Position numbers and translations under genes: made by a program
The notes under the pieces: generated by a model
Database searches by the model: none
Told to the model about the DNA's origin: nothing
What the model saw: only the letters and a program-made list of their open reading frames with translations
Source: Streptomyces sp. ISL-43
GTDB lineage: Bacteria; Actinomycetota; Actinomycetes; Streptomycetales; Streptomycetaceae
Assembly: GCF_018614195.1 (NCBI RefSeq)
Contig: NZ_JAGGOT010000054.1
Coordinates: 1 to 51,753, forward strand
DNA: 51,753 bases
Direction: 5' to 3'
In this document: in pieces, positions 36,038 to 43,809 of the stretch
Numbering within the stretch: position 1 is the stretch's first letter
Layout: every line of letters begins with the position of its first letter

Positions 36038-36217
36038 TCACCAAGTGAGCATCAAAGTACCTACTTGGCGGTTTTCGAAGAAGTTGATGCCGGCGTCGAG
36101 GGCCGTGTCCATGAGGGCGTGGCTCTCGGTCTCCCCGGTCTGGGGGCCGAAGTTCATGGTGCCGAGGACAAGTCGGCTGACCTTGAGGCCGGTGCGTCCG
36201 AGCTGCGTGTACTTCAT
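36038..36217 (-). pseudogene. Aldo/keto reductase, 5' fragment
   Basis: ATG at 36217, then MKYTQLGRTGLKVSRLVLG and on to ALDAGINFF, matching residues 1-47 of the intact reductase. After that the frame reads ENRQVGTLMLTW and stops at 36038, inside element DNA. Together with the piece at 32268-32998 it represents one original minus-strand gene, now split and lacking about 35 codons. Confidence 0.85.
36041..36068. other. Right junction of the element, with inverted repeat (candidate att site)
   Basis: CCAAGT (36041-36046) and ACTTGG (36063-36068) form an inverted repeat with a 16-nt centre, the layout expected for a serine-recombinase attachment site. Reductase homology begins immediately to the right (ggcggttttcgaagaag reads as the strand GINFF on the minus strand). 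Confidence 0.5.
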
Positions 36218-36276
36218 GGGGCACTAGCCAACTGCTTGGAGTGCGCTCGAAGCAAGACCCGTCGGTGAAGGGCGTG

Positions 36277-36981
36277 TTACGAGTCGCGGCGGTCCGAGCG
36301 GTCCGGTCGGTACGGTCCGCCGATGCCCCACGCCTGGTGCAGGACCGCCGCGAACTCCCCCGCCAGCCGGTGCTCGCCCGAGGCGTTGGGGTGCGTGCCG
36401 TCGTAGGTGTCGAGGTGGAGCTCGTACGAGTCCGGGCGCGCGGCCAGCAGGATCGGCGAGGCGGGCGTCGACAGGTCGGCGACGGCCTTCGCGAGCAGCT
36501 CGTTGAAGAGCGCGACCTGCGCCGCGAAGGGCGCGTCGTCCTGGGCCCGGACGTTGGGGATGACCGGCATCAGGACCATCCGGATCCCGGGGCGGGCGGC
36601 GCGGGCCTCGGCGATGAAGCTGCGGGCGTTGGCGGCGGTGCCCTCGGCGGCGGTGTAGAAGCCCAGGTCTATGAGCCCGAGGGAGACGAGCAGCACGTCG
36701 GCCTTGCCGTCCCGGGCGGCGGGCCCGATGAGCGGGGCCATGTGCTGCCAGCCCTCGCCCCAGCCGGCCAGGTGGCGGCGGGCGTGCTCGGGGAAGCCGG
36801 GATCGGCGTACTCGTGGCTGACCGGCGCGTCCGCGAAGGTGTCGTAGAGCTCGCTGCGCGGGCCGACGATCCGGTACGGGCCGCCGAAGGCCGTGTTGAG
36901 GTGCTGCCACATCCGGTAGCGCCAGGTGTAGTCGCCGGCGCGTCCGATGGTCATGGAGTCGCCGACGAACATGAAACGCAT
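36277..36981 (-). CDS. SGNH/GDSL hydrolase
   Basis: This 234-residue hydrolase has block I FVGDSMTIGRAGD (nucleophile Ser9) and block V DGTHPNASG (Asp and His). Block III is SLGLIDLGF where most family members have GxND, so the oxyanion Asn is replaced. It lacks a signal peptide and is probably cytosolic. It may act as an esterase or carbohydrate deacylase. No SD; GATGAT lies 6 nt before the ATG. Divergent from the beta-propeller gene. Confidence 0.85.
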   Translation of the reverse strand: MRFMFVGDSMTIGRAGDYTWRYRMWQHLNTAFGGPYRIVGPRSELYDTFADAPVSHEYADPGFPEHARRHLAGWGEGWQHMAPLIGPAARDGKADVLLVSLGLIDLGFYTAAEGTAANARSFIAEARAARPGIRMVLMPVIPNVRAQDDAPFAAQVALFNELLAKAVADLSTPASPILLAARPDSYELHLDTYDGTHPNASGEHRLAGEFAAVLHQAWGIGGPYRPDRSDRRDS

Positions 36982-37057
36982 CCGGTCATCATCGCGGATC
37001 ACGCGACCGGAACCCCTGTGATGCCGGACACTCCGTGCGGGCTGGCAGGCTTGGGGC

Positions 37058-38071
37058 ATGCGCCTGCGCCTGCTTCCGTCGACCGCCGCCGTTGCCGTTG
37101 TCGTCGCCTCCGGCTTTGCCCTCGCCCCGGCGGCCCTCGCGGCCGCGAGTCCTGGCACGTCCGGGTTCACCATCAGCGACCCCCGGATCAAGGAATCGAG
37201 CGGGCTCGCGGCCAGCCGGATCCATCCGGGCGTGTACTGGACGCACAACGACAGCGACGACGGCCCGTACGTGTACGCCGTGGACTCGGCGACCGGGAAG
37301 ACGGTCGCGCGGATCACGCTGACCGGCATCGGCAAGCCCCGGGACGTCGAGGCGATCTCCCTGGGACCGGACGGACAGCTGTACGTCGGCGACATCGGGG
37401 ACAACCTCGGCGGCTCCTGGAACCACGTGTGGATCTACCGCTTCCCCGAGCCTAAGACCCTCGGGGACCTCACGCTCAAGGCCGAGCAGTTCACGGTGAA
37501 GTACGCGGACGGCCCCCGCAACGCGGAGGCCCTGATGGTCCATCCCGTGACCGGGCGGGTGTACATCGCCAGCAAGGACGAGCGGGCGGGCGGGCTCTAC
37601 GAGGGCCCCGCGACGCTGTCCGCGTCCGGTACGAACACCTTCCGGCGGATCGGGGACGTGCCGTGGGTCACCGACGGGGCGTTCTCCCCGGACGGGGGGC
37701 GGCTCGCGCTGCGCGGGTACCTGTGGGCGAAGACCTACCCCTGGAAGGACGGGAAACCGGCCGGGGACGGGGAGCAGGTCGCCGCGCCGTGGCAGGGGCA
37801 GGCGGAGTCCGTGACGTACACGGCGGACGGGTCGACGCTGATGTTCGGGGCGGAGGGGGTGGGGAGCCGGGTGGTGGCGATCCCGGTGGCCCCGGGTCCG
37901 TCCTCGTCCCCGGCCCCGGCGGCCTCGGCCGCGCCCGGCGGCCCGGGAGCGGCCTCGCCCGCGGCGCCCGAGGGCGGGAGCTTCGGCAAGGCCGCGATGG
38001 TTCTGGTGGTGGCCACGGGGCTGACCCTGACCGCGAAGCGGATCCTGCGGCGGCGGCCCCCGAGGCGCTGA
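37058..38071 (+). CDS. Secreted, membrane-anchored beta-propeller-like protein
   Basis: This 337-residue protein has a Sec signal peptide (AVAVVVASGFALAPAALA). A repeat domain of beta-propeller type follows (VYWTHNDSDDGPYVYAVDSA, QLYVGDIGDN, GRVYIASKDE, TDGAFSPDGGRLALR). Next comes an Ala/Pro/Ser linker, one C-terminal helix (AAMVLVVATGLTLTA) and a basic tail RILRRRPPRR. So it is anchored outside the membrane. Similar proteins are annotated as WD40-like or esterase-like phytase proteins; no catalytic residues are visible. CAGGCT lies 6 nt upstream of the ATG. Confidence 0.8.
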   Translation: MRLRLLPSTAAVAVVVASGFALAPAALAAASPGTSGFTISDPRIKESSGLAASRIHPGVYWTHNDSDDGPYVYAVDSATGKTVARITLTGIGKPRDVEAISLGPDGQLYVGDIGDNLGGSWNHVWIYRFPEPKTLGDLTLKAEQFTVKYADGPRNAEALMVHPVTGRVYIASKDERAGGLYEGPATLSASGTNTFRRIGDVPWVTDGAFSPDGGRLALRGYLWAKTYPWKDGKPAGDGEQVAAPWQGQAESVTYTADGSTLMFGAEGVGSRVVAIPVAPGPSSSPAPAASAAPGGPGAASPAAPEGGSFGKAAMVLVVATGLTLTAKRILRRRPPRR

Positions 38072-38157
38072 CCCTGGCGGGGTCCGGGTGCCGGGACCCC
38101 GCCAGACGCATCCCCGACCCGCCCTTCCACCCTTCCACCGTTCCCGGACTCCGCCCG

Positions 38158-38215
38158 GACCCCCTGGGACCGCGCCCCGGACCCCGCGCCTCAAACGCCG
38201 GCGGGGCCGGGTTCG
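38158..38215. repeat. Interspersed Streptomyces intergenic repeat, copy 2 (reverse orientation)
   Basis: CCCCGCGCCTCAAACGCCGG is the reverse complement of the core in copy 1 (31471-31517). It lies between two convergent genes, where a shared terminator would be expected. Confidence 0.6.
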
Positions 38216-38218
38216 CCG

Positions 38219-39730
38219 CTACGCCTCCTGGATCGGGATCTGGTGGGACGACGAGGCCGAGGCCCCGTTGACCGGGGTGACCGGGGTGACAGGGGTGACC
38301 GGGGGCTGGGACATCGACGACAGGAGCTGGCGGGCCAGGCCCAGGCCCGTGCCGCCCATCGTCAGGGCCTTCGCGAACATCTCCGACATCCCCTCCGCCC
38401 CGTTCAGCAGGATCATGTGCTCCACGTTCCCGAAGGCCCCCGCGCCCGCCTCCACGATCGCCGGCCAGTTCTCGGCCAGCTGCTGCGCGACCACCGCCTC
38501 CTGGTTCTCCGCCAGCGCGGCGGCCCGCGCCTTGATCGACTCCGCCTCCGCGAGGCCCTTCGCCTTCGCCGCCTCCGCCTGCGCCAGGCCGTTCGCCTTG
38601 GCCGAGGCCGCCTCCGCGAGGCCCTTGGCCTGGGTCGCGGCCGCCTCCGCCTCGCCGCTCGCGCGCGTCGCCGTCGCCGCCGCCAGGCCCCGCGCCTCCG
38701 TGGCCTGCGCGTCGGCCGCCGCGGCCGTCGTCACCCGGGTCGCCTCGGCGGCGGCCGCGAGCTCCGTCTCCTTCGCCTTGGCCTGCGCCGCCGAGATCCG
38801 CGCGTCGCGCTCCGCCTCCGCGCGGGTGCGGGTCTCGTACGCCGCCGCGTCCGCGGGCTTGCGCACGTCCGCCTGGAGCTGCTGCTCGCGGCGGTGCGCC
38901 TCCAGCTCCGCGACCCGCGTCTCCTGGACCACGACCTCCTGGCGTGCCGCCGCCTCCGACAGCGGGCCCGCCTGCCGGGCGGTGGCGGCCGCCTTGTCGC
39001 GTTCGGCCTGGTAGCCGGCCTGGAGGATCTCGCTGTCCCGGGTGGCCTCCGACATCCGCGCGAAAGCGGCCTGTTCGGCCTCGGTGGCCCGCAGGTTGGC
39101 ATCGGCCTGGGCGATCCGCGCGTCCCGCTGGACGGCGGCCGCGTGCGGCATCGCCAGGTTCTTGATGTAGCCCGTCGGGTCCTCGATCTCGTGGATCTGG
39201 AGCGAGTCCACGATGAGCCCGAGCTTCTCCATCTCGGTGCCGCACGCCGCCCGGGTCTGCCCGGTCAGCTTCTCGCGGTCGCGGATCATGTCCTCGACCG
39301 TCAGCCCGCCCACGATGGAGCGCAGATGGCCGGCGAAGACGATGTGCACGCGCTCGGGCATCATCTTCTGCTGGTCCAGGAAGCGGCGGGCCGCGTTGGC
39401 GATGGACACGAAGTCGTCGCCGATCTTGAAGATGACCACGCCCTTGACCCGCAGCGGGATGCCCTGGTGGGTCACGCAGTCCACGTTCAGCTGGGTCTCG
39501 TTGAGGTCCAGCGACAGCTTCCGTACGGCTTGCACACCGGGCACCACGAGCGTTCCGCGCCCGGTGACGATGCGGAAGCCCATGCCCTCCGCGATGCCCT
39601 CGGTCTTGTGCGCGGAGCCGGAGATGACCAGCGCCTCATTGGGTTCGGCCACCCGCCACATGAGCTTGAACAGGCCGATCACCACCACGATCGCGCCGAG
39701 GACAACGCCCGCCAATACGCCGATAGGCAT
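38219..39730 (-). CDS. Flotillin-like SPFH protein
   Basis: This 503-residue protein begins with one membrane helix (VLAGVVLGAIVVVIGLFKLM). An SPFH/PHB domain follows, then a long Ala/Glu/Lys/Arg coiled coil (about 190-430) with repeated AEAAKAKGLAEAE-like units, then a short tail. Flotillins scaffold membrane microdomains. The ATG at 39730 is favoured by GGGGGAG 7 nt upstream over a GTG 21 nt earlier. The C-terminus VTPVTPVTPV is encoded by four 9-bp repeats. The NfeD-like gene lies 199 bp upstream on the same strand, the usual SPFH partner. Confidence 0.9.
   Translation of the reverse strand: MPIGVLAGVVLGAIVVVIGLFKLMWRVAEPNEALVISGSAHKTEGIAEGMGFRIVTGRGTLVVPGVQAVRKLSLDLNETQLNVDCVTHQGIPLRVKGVVIFKIGDDFVSIANAARRFLDQQKMMPERVHIVFAGHLRSIVGGLTVEDMIRDREKLTGQTRAACGTEMEKLGLIVDSLQIHEIEDPTGYIKNLAMPHAAAVQRDARIAQADANLRATEAEQAAFARMSEATRDSEILQAGYQAERDKAAATARQAGPLSEAAARQEVVVQETRVAELEAHRREQQLQADVRKPADAAAYETRTRAEAERDARISAAQAKAKETELAAAAEATRVTTAAAADAQATEARGLAAATATRASGEAEAAATQAKGLAEAASAKANGLAQAEAAKAKGLAEAESIKARAAALAENQEAVVAQQLAENWPAIVEAGAGAFGNVEHMILLNGAEGMSEMFAKALTMGGTGLGLARQLLSSMSQPPVTPVTPVTPVNGASASSSHQIPIQEA
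38270..38305. repeat. Four 9-bp tandem repeats in the flotillin 3' end
   Basis: Units gaccggggt at 38270-38278 and 38279-38287, gacaggggt at 38288-38296 and gaccggggg at 38297-38305 encode the VTP repeats of the C-terminal tail. Confidence 0.9.
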
Positions 39731-39880
39731 CGGCAACTCCCCCTTTTCCACGGCGGCGTACGCCGCCGAGAAGGCGAGTCTGCGCCCGCGTCACAGCGGC
39801 GTGAAGACGGCGGAGGGTCCTTGTCGCCATCTTGATACGCGGAGGCCGCGGCGGTGATCCGAGGGCTGGTCACAGGGCCG

Positions 39881-39928
39881 CTCGGAGCCCGGCTCGCAGC
39901 GCTGCTCGCAGCCCGGCTCGCAGCGCGC
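39881..39928. repeat. Short tandem repeats at the 3' end of the NfeD-like gene
   Basis: The 15-mer gcccggctcgcagcg occurs at 39887-39901 and 39911-39925 with a related 9-mer between (period about 24). It lies just past the NfeD-like stop codon in the 199-bp gap before the flotillin gene. Confidence 0.7.
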
Positions 39929-39929
39929 G

Positions 39930-40133
39930 TCAGTCGCCGTACGCCGCCATCACGTACACCGTGCGCGGCGGCAGGTATTCGACCACCGTCACCACGGTCC
40001 CCACCGTGAGGCGCCCGGTCCCCGGGGCCGGGTGCGCGAGGAAGTGCTCGGCCCCGCCCCTGATCCGCACGATGACCTCGCCGACCAGCCCCGGCCCGAC
40101 CGTCCCGGTGACCCGGCCGTCCAGTCCCACCAT
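39930..40133 (-). CDS. NfeD-like OB-fold protein
   Basis: This 67-residue protein begins MVGLDGRVTGTVGPGLVGEV and ends in VTVVEYLPPRTVYVMAAYGD, the five-stranded OB fold of the NfeD C-terminal domain without its membrane part. GGGGGA lies 8 nt before the chosen ATG; an ATG five codons earlier is possible. NfeD domains accompany SPFH/flotillin proteins, as here. The reading frame is open upstream to 40496 but codon usage is poor between 40134 and about 40215, so I do not join them. Confidence 0.75.
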   Translation of the reverse strand: MVGLDGRVTGTVGPGLVGEVIVRIRGGAEHFLAHPAPGTGRLTVGTVVTVVEYLPPRTVYVMAAYGD

Positions 40134-40496
40134 GTCCGATTCCCCCATGGGCCGAGCGTACGCCGCTGTGCCCGGCCGGTGTCCTCGTCGAGCCGGTATT
40201 CCTCGGGCGTCCGCGTACCCGTACAACTCCCCGTAGCGCCCCCGGTCCGTCGCCGTCTCCAGCTGCCGTTCCAGCTGCCGTTCCAGCTGCTCGCTCGTGC
40301 AGTCGGCGCGCGCCTCGCGGTCCACGCCTTCGGCCTCCAGGCCCAGTTCGACGTTCTGCCGGACCGTCAGCCAGGGCAGCAGCGCGAAGGGGAAGGCGGC
40401 GGCCACCGCGAGGTCCACCCACGACAGCCGGCCCTTGGCAGGCCTGGGCTGACCGGTGTGCCGGGGTGGCGGCGGCGGGCGGGTGGCCGTGGTCAT
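40134..40496 (-). other. Coding-like stretch upstream of the NfeD-like gene, possible broken membrane gene
   Basis: From an ATG at 40496 the minus-strand frame reads a proline-rich start, a membrane helix (VDLAVAAAFPFALLPWLTV) and a charged helix (SEQLERQLERQLETATDRG) with typical Streptomyces codon use down to about 40215. It then degenerates (rare CGA, GGA, ATA codons) and continues open into NfeD. A different frame looks more coding in the last part (PEEYRLDEDTGRAQRR). One possibility is a small membrane protein with a frameshift; the other is a genuine fusion. I cannot decide. Confidence 0.35.
40259..40294. repeat. Three 12-bp tandem repeats
   Basis: ccagctgccgtt at 40259-40270 and 40271-40282 and a variant at 40283-40294. 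On the minus strand they encode the QLER/QLEQ repeats of the coding-like stretch upstream of the NfeD-like gene. Confidence 0.8.
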
Positions 40497-40594
40497 CCCG
40501 ACCAGCGGATCACGGGGCCCCGCCCCGCGCACCTCGGGTCACCCGACCGGGCGAACCCGGCGGAGCCCCCGGCAGCGGCGGAGCGGGCGAAGAG

Positions 40595-41503
40595 CTAGGA
40601 GTGGCCGAGGTCCGGGGCCAGGACGTCGGTGGTCGGAACCGAGCCCGAGTCGGTGGCCGGGCGGAGGAGGAACTCGTCCGAGGCCATCGAGTCCAGCACC
40701 GGCGGCGCGGGCCGCGGCGGCTTCGGCATCACGGCGGCCTCCGAGTGGCCGCCGCATCCGTAGGACAGGGAGACCAGCCGGCCGTCCGCCGGTGCGAACT
40801 CGTTCGCGCAGACGCCGAACGCCTGGCCCAGCGAGCCGCCGATCGCGACGAGGAAGCCACAGGAGACGCACGAGGCGGGCGCCGCCTGCGCCATCGGGGT
40901 CTTCGCGCCGAAGGACTCGTCCCAGCGGTCGGCCGCGCTGTGCAGCCCGTAGCGGGACAGCACGCGCGCCCGGCGCATGCCCAGTTCCTCGGCCACCGAG
41001 GTGATGGAGCCGCGTACGGGGACGATCGCCCGGTCGGTGACGTCGGCGTCCTCCGCCTCGACCAGTTCGGCCATCTCGGCGGACACCACCGAGTTCGGCG
41101 GCGGGGCGTCCTCGCCCGACCAGCCCGCCTCCAGCCGCAGGTCCTCGGCGTCCGTGGGGAGCAGGTCCCCGGGGCCCATGTCGCCCGGCCGCAGCCGTTC
41201 GCTCCACGGCACCCACTCGGGGGCCAGCATGGCGTCGTCGCCCGGCAGCAGCACCGTTTCGTCGAGGGTGACGTTCTTCGCCCGGGACGCACGCGTCACG
41301 GTCACGGCCCAGCGCCAGCCCCGGTAGCCGGGGTTCTTGCACTCGAAGAAGTGGGTGACGACCCTGTCGCCCTCCGCGACCGCGGATACGTGCTCTCCCA
41401 CCACTCCGGGTGCGGCGGCTTCCTCAGCCGCCGCGCGGGCGAGGTCTACCGCCTCGGCGCACAGGCGGTCGGGGGTACGGCTTCGCGTCGTCGCAGCACT
41501 CAC
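40595..41503 (-). CDS. DUF3027 protein with zinc-binding-like cysteines
   Basis: This 302-residue actinobacterial DUF3027 protein has the conserved FFECKNPGYRGWRWAVTV near residue 52, EWVPWSERLRPGD near 95, and a cysteine cluster (ASCVSCGFLVAIGG, FGVCANEF, YGCGGHSE) that probably holds a zinc ion. It is conserved next to the MFS/DUF2771/mqn genes in Streptomyces. The GTG start follows AGGAGA by 13 nt. Function unknown. Confidence 0.9.
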   Translation of the reverse strand: MSAATTRSRTPDRLCAEAVDLARAAAEEAAAPGVVGEHVSAVAEGDRVVTHFFECKNPGYRGWRWAVTVTRASRAKNVTLDETVLLPGDDAMLAPEWVPWSERLRPGDMGPGDLLPTDAEDLRLEAGWSGEDAPPPNSVVSAEMAELVEAEDADVTDRAIVPVRGSITSVAEELGMRRARVLSRYGLHSAADRWDESFGAKTPMAQAAPASCVSCGFLVAIGGSLGQAFGVCANEFAPADGRLVSLSYGCGGHSEAAVMPKPPRPAPPVLDSMASDEFLLRPATDSGSVPTTDVLAPDLGHS

Positions 41504-41848
41504 AGGTCTCGTTCTCTCCTACGCCGTCTCACGAGTGCGCCGTCCGTACTTGTCGTCCACAACGACCCGTCGGCTGTCCCTACGTAGCGCGGGCGGAGCG
41601 GACCAGAGGGCCGCGTCGACGTCCGCGCCCGATCGGGTTCCAGGGCGCACCTACCTGCGATCCATTCTGCGGGATCGCGAAGAGGCGCGCGGCCAAGAGC
41701 AGCCGCCGGTGGCGCGCTACGCACGCTACCTCCTCCGGCGCCTTCGGCCCACATGCAAGGTCCGATTCGCGGACAACCCCACTACCGGCCATCTCCCCGC
41801 AACGCGCCGGGACGGGTCCCGGGGGGCCGAGTGGGGCACTATGGCCAC
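41504..41848. other. 345-bp divergent promoter region without a gene
   Basis: No coding frame with Streptomyces codon bias was found here. It holds the start regions of DUF3027 (minus) and the MFS gene (plus). CACTAT at 41837-41842 is the likely -10 for the MFS gene, 6 nt before its GTG. No convincing operator dyad was seen. Confidence 0.5.
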
Positions 41849-43210
41849 GTGGCACCCGTACGGTCGTCCGATGACGGCTCGGGACCGGCCAGGCGGGCCG
41901 GCCGGGCCGTCGGGCGTGCCCTGCACCTGCCGTTCACCGGTACGGCGCGCGGGATCCGGCGGGCCACCCACGCGCACGGGGCGGGCGAATCGGGCCTCGG
42001 CAAGCTGATCGAGCTGCACGCGATCAACGGCGCCGGTGATGTGATGATCACAGTCGCGCTCGCCTCCACCGTCTTCTTCTCCGTCCCCACGGACGAGGCA
42101 CGCGGCCGAGTGGCCCTGTACCTCGCCATCACCATGGCCCCCTTCACCCTCCTGGCCCCGGTGATCGGCCCCCTGCTGGACCGGCTGCCGCACGGGAGGC
42201 GGGCCGCGATGGCCGGCGCGATGCTCACCCGGGCGCTGCTCGCGGTGATGATGTCGGGCGCGGTGGCCACGGGCGGGCTGGAGCTCTACCCGGCCGCGCT
42301 CGGGGTGCTGGTCGCCTCCAAGGCCTACGGGGTGGTCCGCAGCGCCGTGGTGCCAAGGCTCCTCCCGCCGAAGTTCTCGCTCGTCAAGGCGAACTCCCGG
42401 GTCACCCTGGCCGGCCTGCTGGCCACGGGCGCGGCCGCGCCCGTGGGCGTCGCGCTGCACGCGATCGGGGCGCCGTGGCCGCTGTACGGGGCGTGCGCGA
42501 TCTTCATCTGGGGCACCTTCGCGGCGTTCACGCTGCCCCACAAGGTCGACGAGGCGAAGGGCGAGCGGCGGGCCCGGCTGTCCACCCACGAGGCCCACTC
42601 GAAGCGGCCGGGGCTGCGGACGGTCAGCCGGCCGGTGCTGTGCGGGCTGCTGGCGAACGCCTCGATGCGCGGGCTGTCCGGGTTCCTGATCTTCTTCCTG
42701 GCGTTCCTGCTGCGCGAGCACCCGCTCGCCGGGCAGAGCGCGGCGGTGTCGCTGGGCATCGTCGGCGTCTCGGCGGGCGTGGGCAACGCGTGCGGGACGG
42801 CCGTCGGGGCCTGGCTCCGGGCGCGCGCGCCCGAGGTGATCATCGCCTCCGTCCTGTGCCTGACCCTCGCGGTCGCCGTCCTCGCGGCGGTCTTCTTCAG
42901 CGGGCTCTTCATGGCCGTCCTGGGCGCGACGGCCGGCTTCTGCCAGGCCCTGGCCAAGCTCTCGCTGGACGCGATGATCCAGCGCGACGTGCCCGAGGCC
43001 GTGCGCACCTCGGCCTTCGCCCGTTCGGAGACCCTGCTCCAGGTGGCGTGGGTCATCGGCGGCGCGATCGGCATCGCCCTGCCCCTGAACGGCGCCCTGG
43101 GCATGTCCGTCGCCGCGGCGGTGGTGGCCCTGGGCACGACCATGGCCCTGCGCGGCCTCATGGCCACCCCCCGCCACCACCGCACCCCGTCCCGCCCCCG
43201 CGTGGCGTAG
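41849..43210 (+). CDS. MFS-like membrane transporter
   Basis: This 453-residue protein with about 12 predicted helices has a soluble 55-residue N-terminus and the core LGKLIELHAINGAGDVMITVA. A weak MFS loop pattern (PLLDRLPHGRRAAMAG) is present. It is the actinobacterial MFS protein usually found between DUF3027 and DUF2771 genes. The substrate is unknown. The GTG start lacks an SD, and CACTAT lies 6 nt upstream, consistent with leaderless expression. Its 3' end is duplicated, giving a second in-frame stop 25 bp later. Confidence 0.85.
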   Translation: MAPVRSSDDGSGPARRAGRAVGRALHLPFTGTARGIRRATHAHGAGESGLGKLIELHAINGAGDVMITVALASTVFFSVPTDEARGRVALYLAITMAPFTLLAPVIGPLLDRLPHGRRAAMAGAMLTRALLAVMMSGAVATGGLELYPAALGVLVASKAYGVVRSAVVPRLLPPKFSLVKANSRVTLAGLLATGAAAPVGVALHAIGAPWPLYGACAIFIWGTFAAFTLPHKVDEAKGERRARLSTHEAHSKRPGLRTVSRPVLCGLLANASMRGLSGFLIFFLAFLLREHPLAGQSAAVSLGIVGVSAGVGNACGTAVGAWLRARAPEVIIASVLCLTLAVAVLAAVFFSGLFMAVLGATAGFCQALAKLSLDAMIQRDVPEAVRTSAFARSETLLQVAWVIGGAIGIALPLNGALGMSVAAAVVALGTTMALRGLMATPRHHRTPSRPRVA

Positions 43211-43235
43211 CCCGTCCCGCCCCCGCGTGGCGTAG
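43186..43235. repeat. 25-bp tandem duplication spanning the MFS stop codon
   Basis: Copies at 43186-43210 and 43211-43235 are identical and each ends in tag. The first tag is the MFS stop; the second is a redundant copy in the 3' region. Confidence 0.95.
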
Positions 43236-43310
43236 CCCGTCCGCCGGCGGAAGCCACACCGTAGGACCCCGTGCAGCAGCGCAGCGCACCGGCCCGATAG
43301 CCTTCGGCTC

Positions 43311-43796
43311 ATGACCGCACCGCTTTTCTCGGGTAGGGGCCGCCGCAGCGTCGCGGCCCTCGGAGCCGTATCCGCCGGCCTCCTCCTCCTCTCCGCCTGT
43401 GACAAGCCGACGCCGCTGGCGACCGTGACGGTCGGCACCTCGTCGGTGTCCGCCGAAGCCGCCTGCCGCGACGGCAAGGAGCTCACGGCCGACAAGGTCC
43501 AGGAGTGCTTCGCCGATGCGAAGAACACCAAGACCATCGAGTACGGCCGCGGCGACACCCTTCGCCTGGGCATCGAGCCCGAGGTCGTCGAGGACGGCAA
43601 CAAGTGGCAGGCCGTCCTGGACGGGCAGCAGATCACCGAGCCGTCCAGCAACACCTACGACAGCTTCCCGGGCGCCGACCTCTTCCTCACCGGCGGCCAG
43701 GGCGAGGCCCCGGCCTCGAAGAAGCTCAACATCGTCCAGGTCTCCGCGGACGGCAAGCCCCTCGCCGTCTGGGCCTTCACCATCAAGCTCAAGTAA
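43311..43796 (+). CDS. DUF2771 lipoprotein
   Basis: This 161-residue protein has a basic N-terminus, a hydrophobic helix and the lipobox LLLLSAC (Cys30). The mature part has a single beta-rich domain typical of DUF2771. It should be anchored to the outer face of the membrane. Function unknown; the gene is conserved beside DUF3027 and mqnB in Streptomyces. TAGCCT lies 7 nt upstream of the ATG. Confidence 0.88.
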   Translation: MTAPLFSGRGRRSVAALGAVSAGLLLLSACDKPTPLATVTVGTSSVSAEAACRDGKELTADKVQECFADAKNTKTIEYGRGDTLRLGIEPEVVEDGNKWQAVLDGQQITEPSSNTYDSFPGADLFLTGGQGEAPASKKLNIVQVSADGKPLAVWAFTIKLK

Positions 43797-43809
43797 GCAC
43801 GTACCCCCG

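Noticed and set aside
32268..36217. Composite transposon bounded by inverted reductase copies
   Set aside because: The outer pieces are parts of one split host gene, and the integrase is a serine recombinase rather than a transposase.
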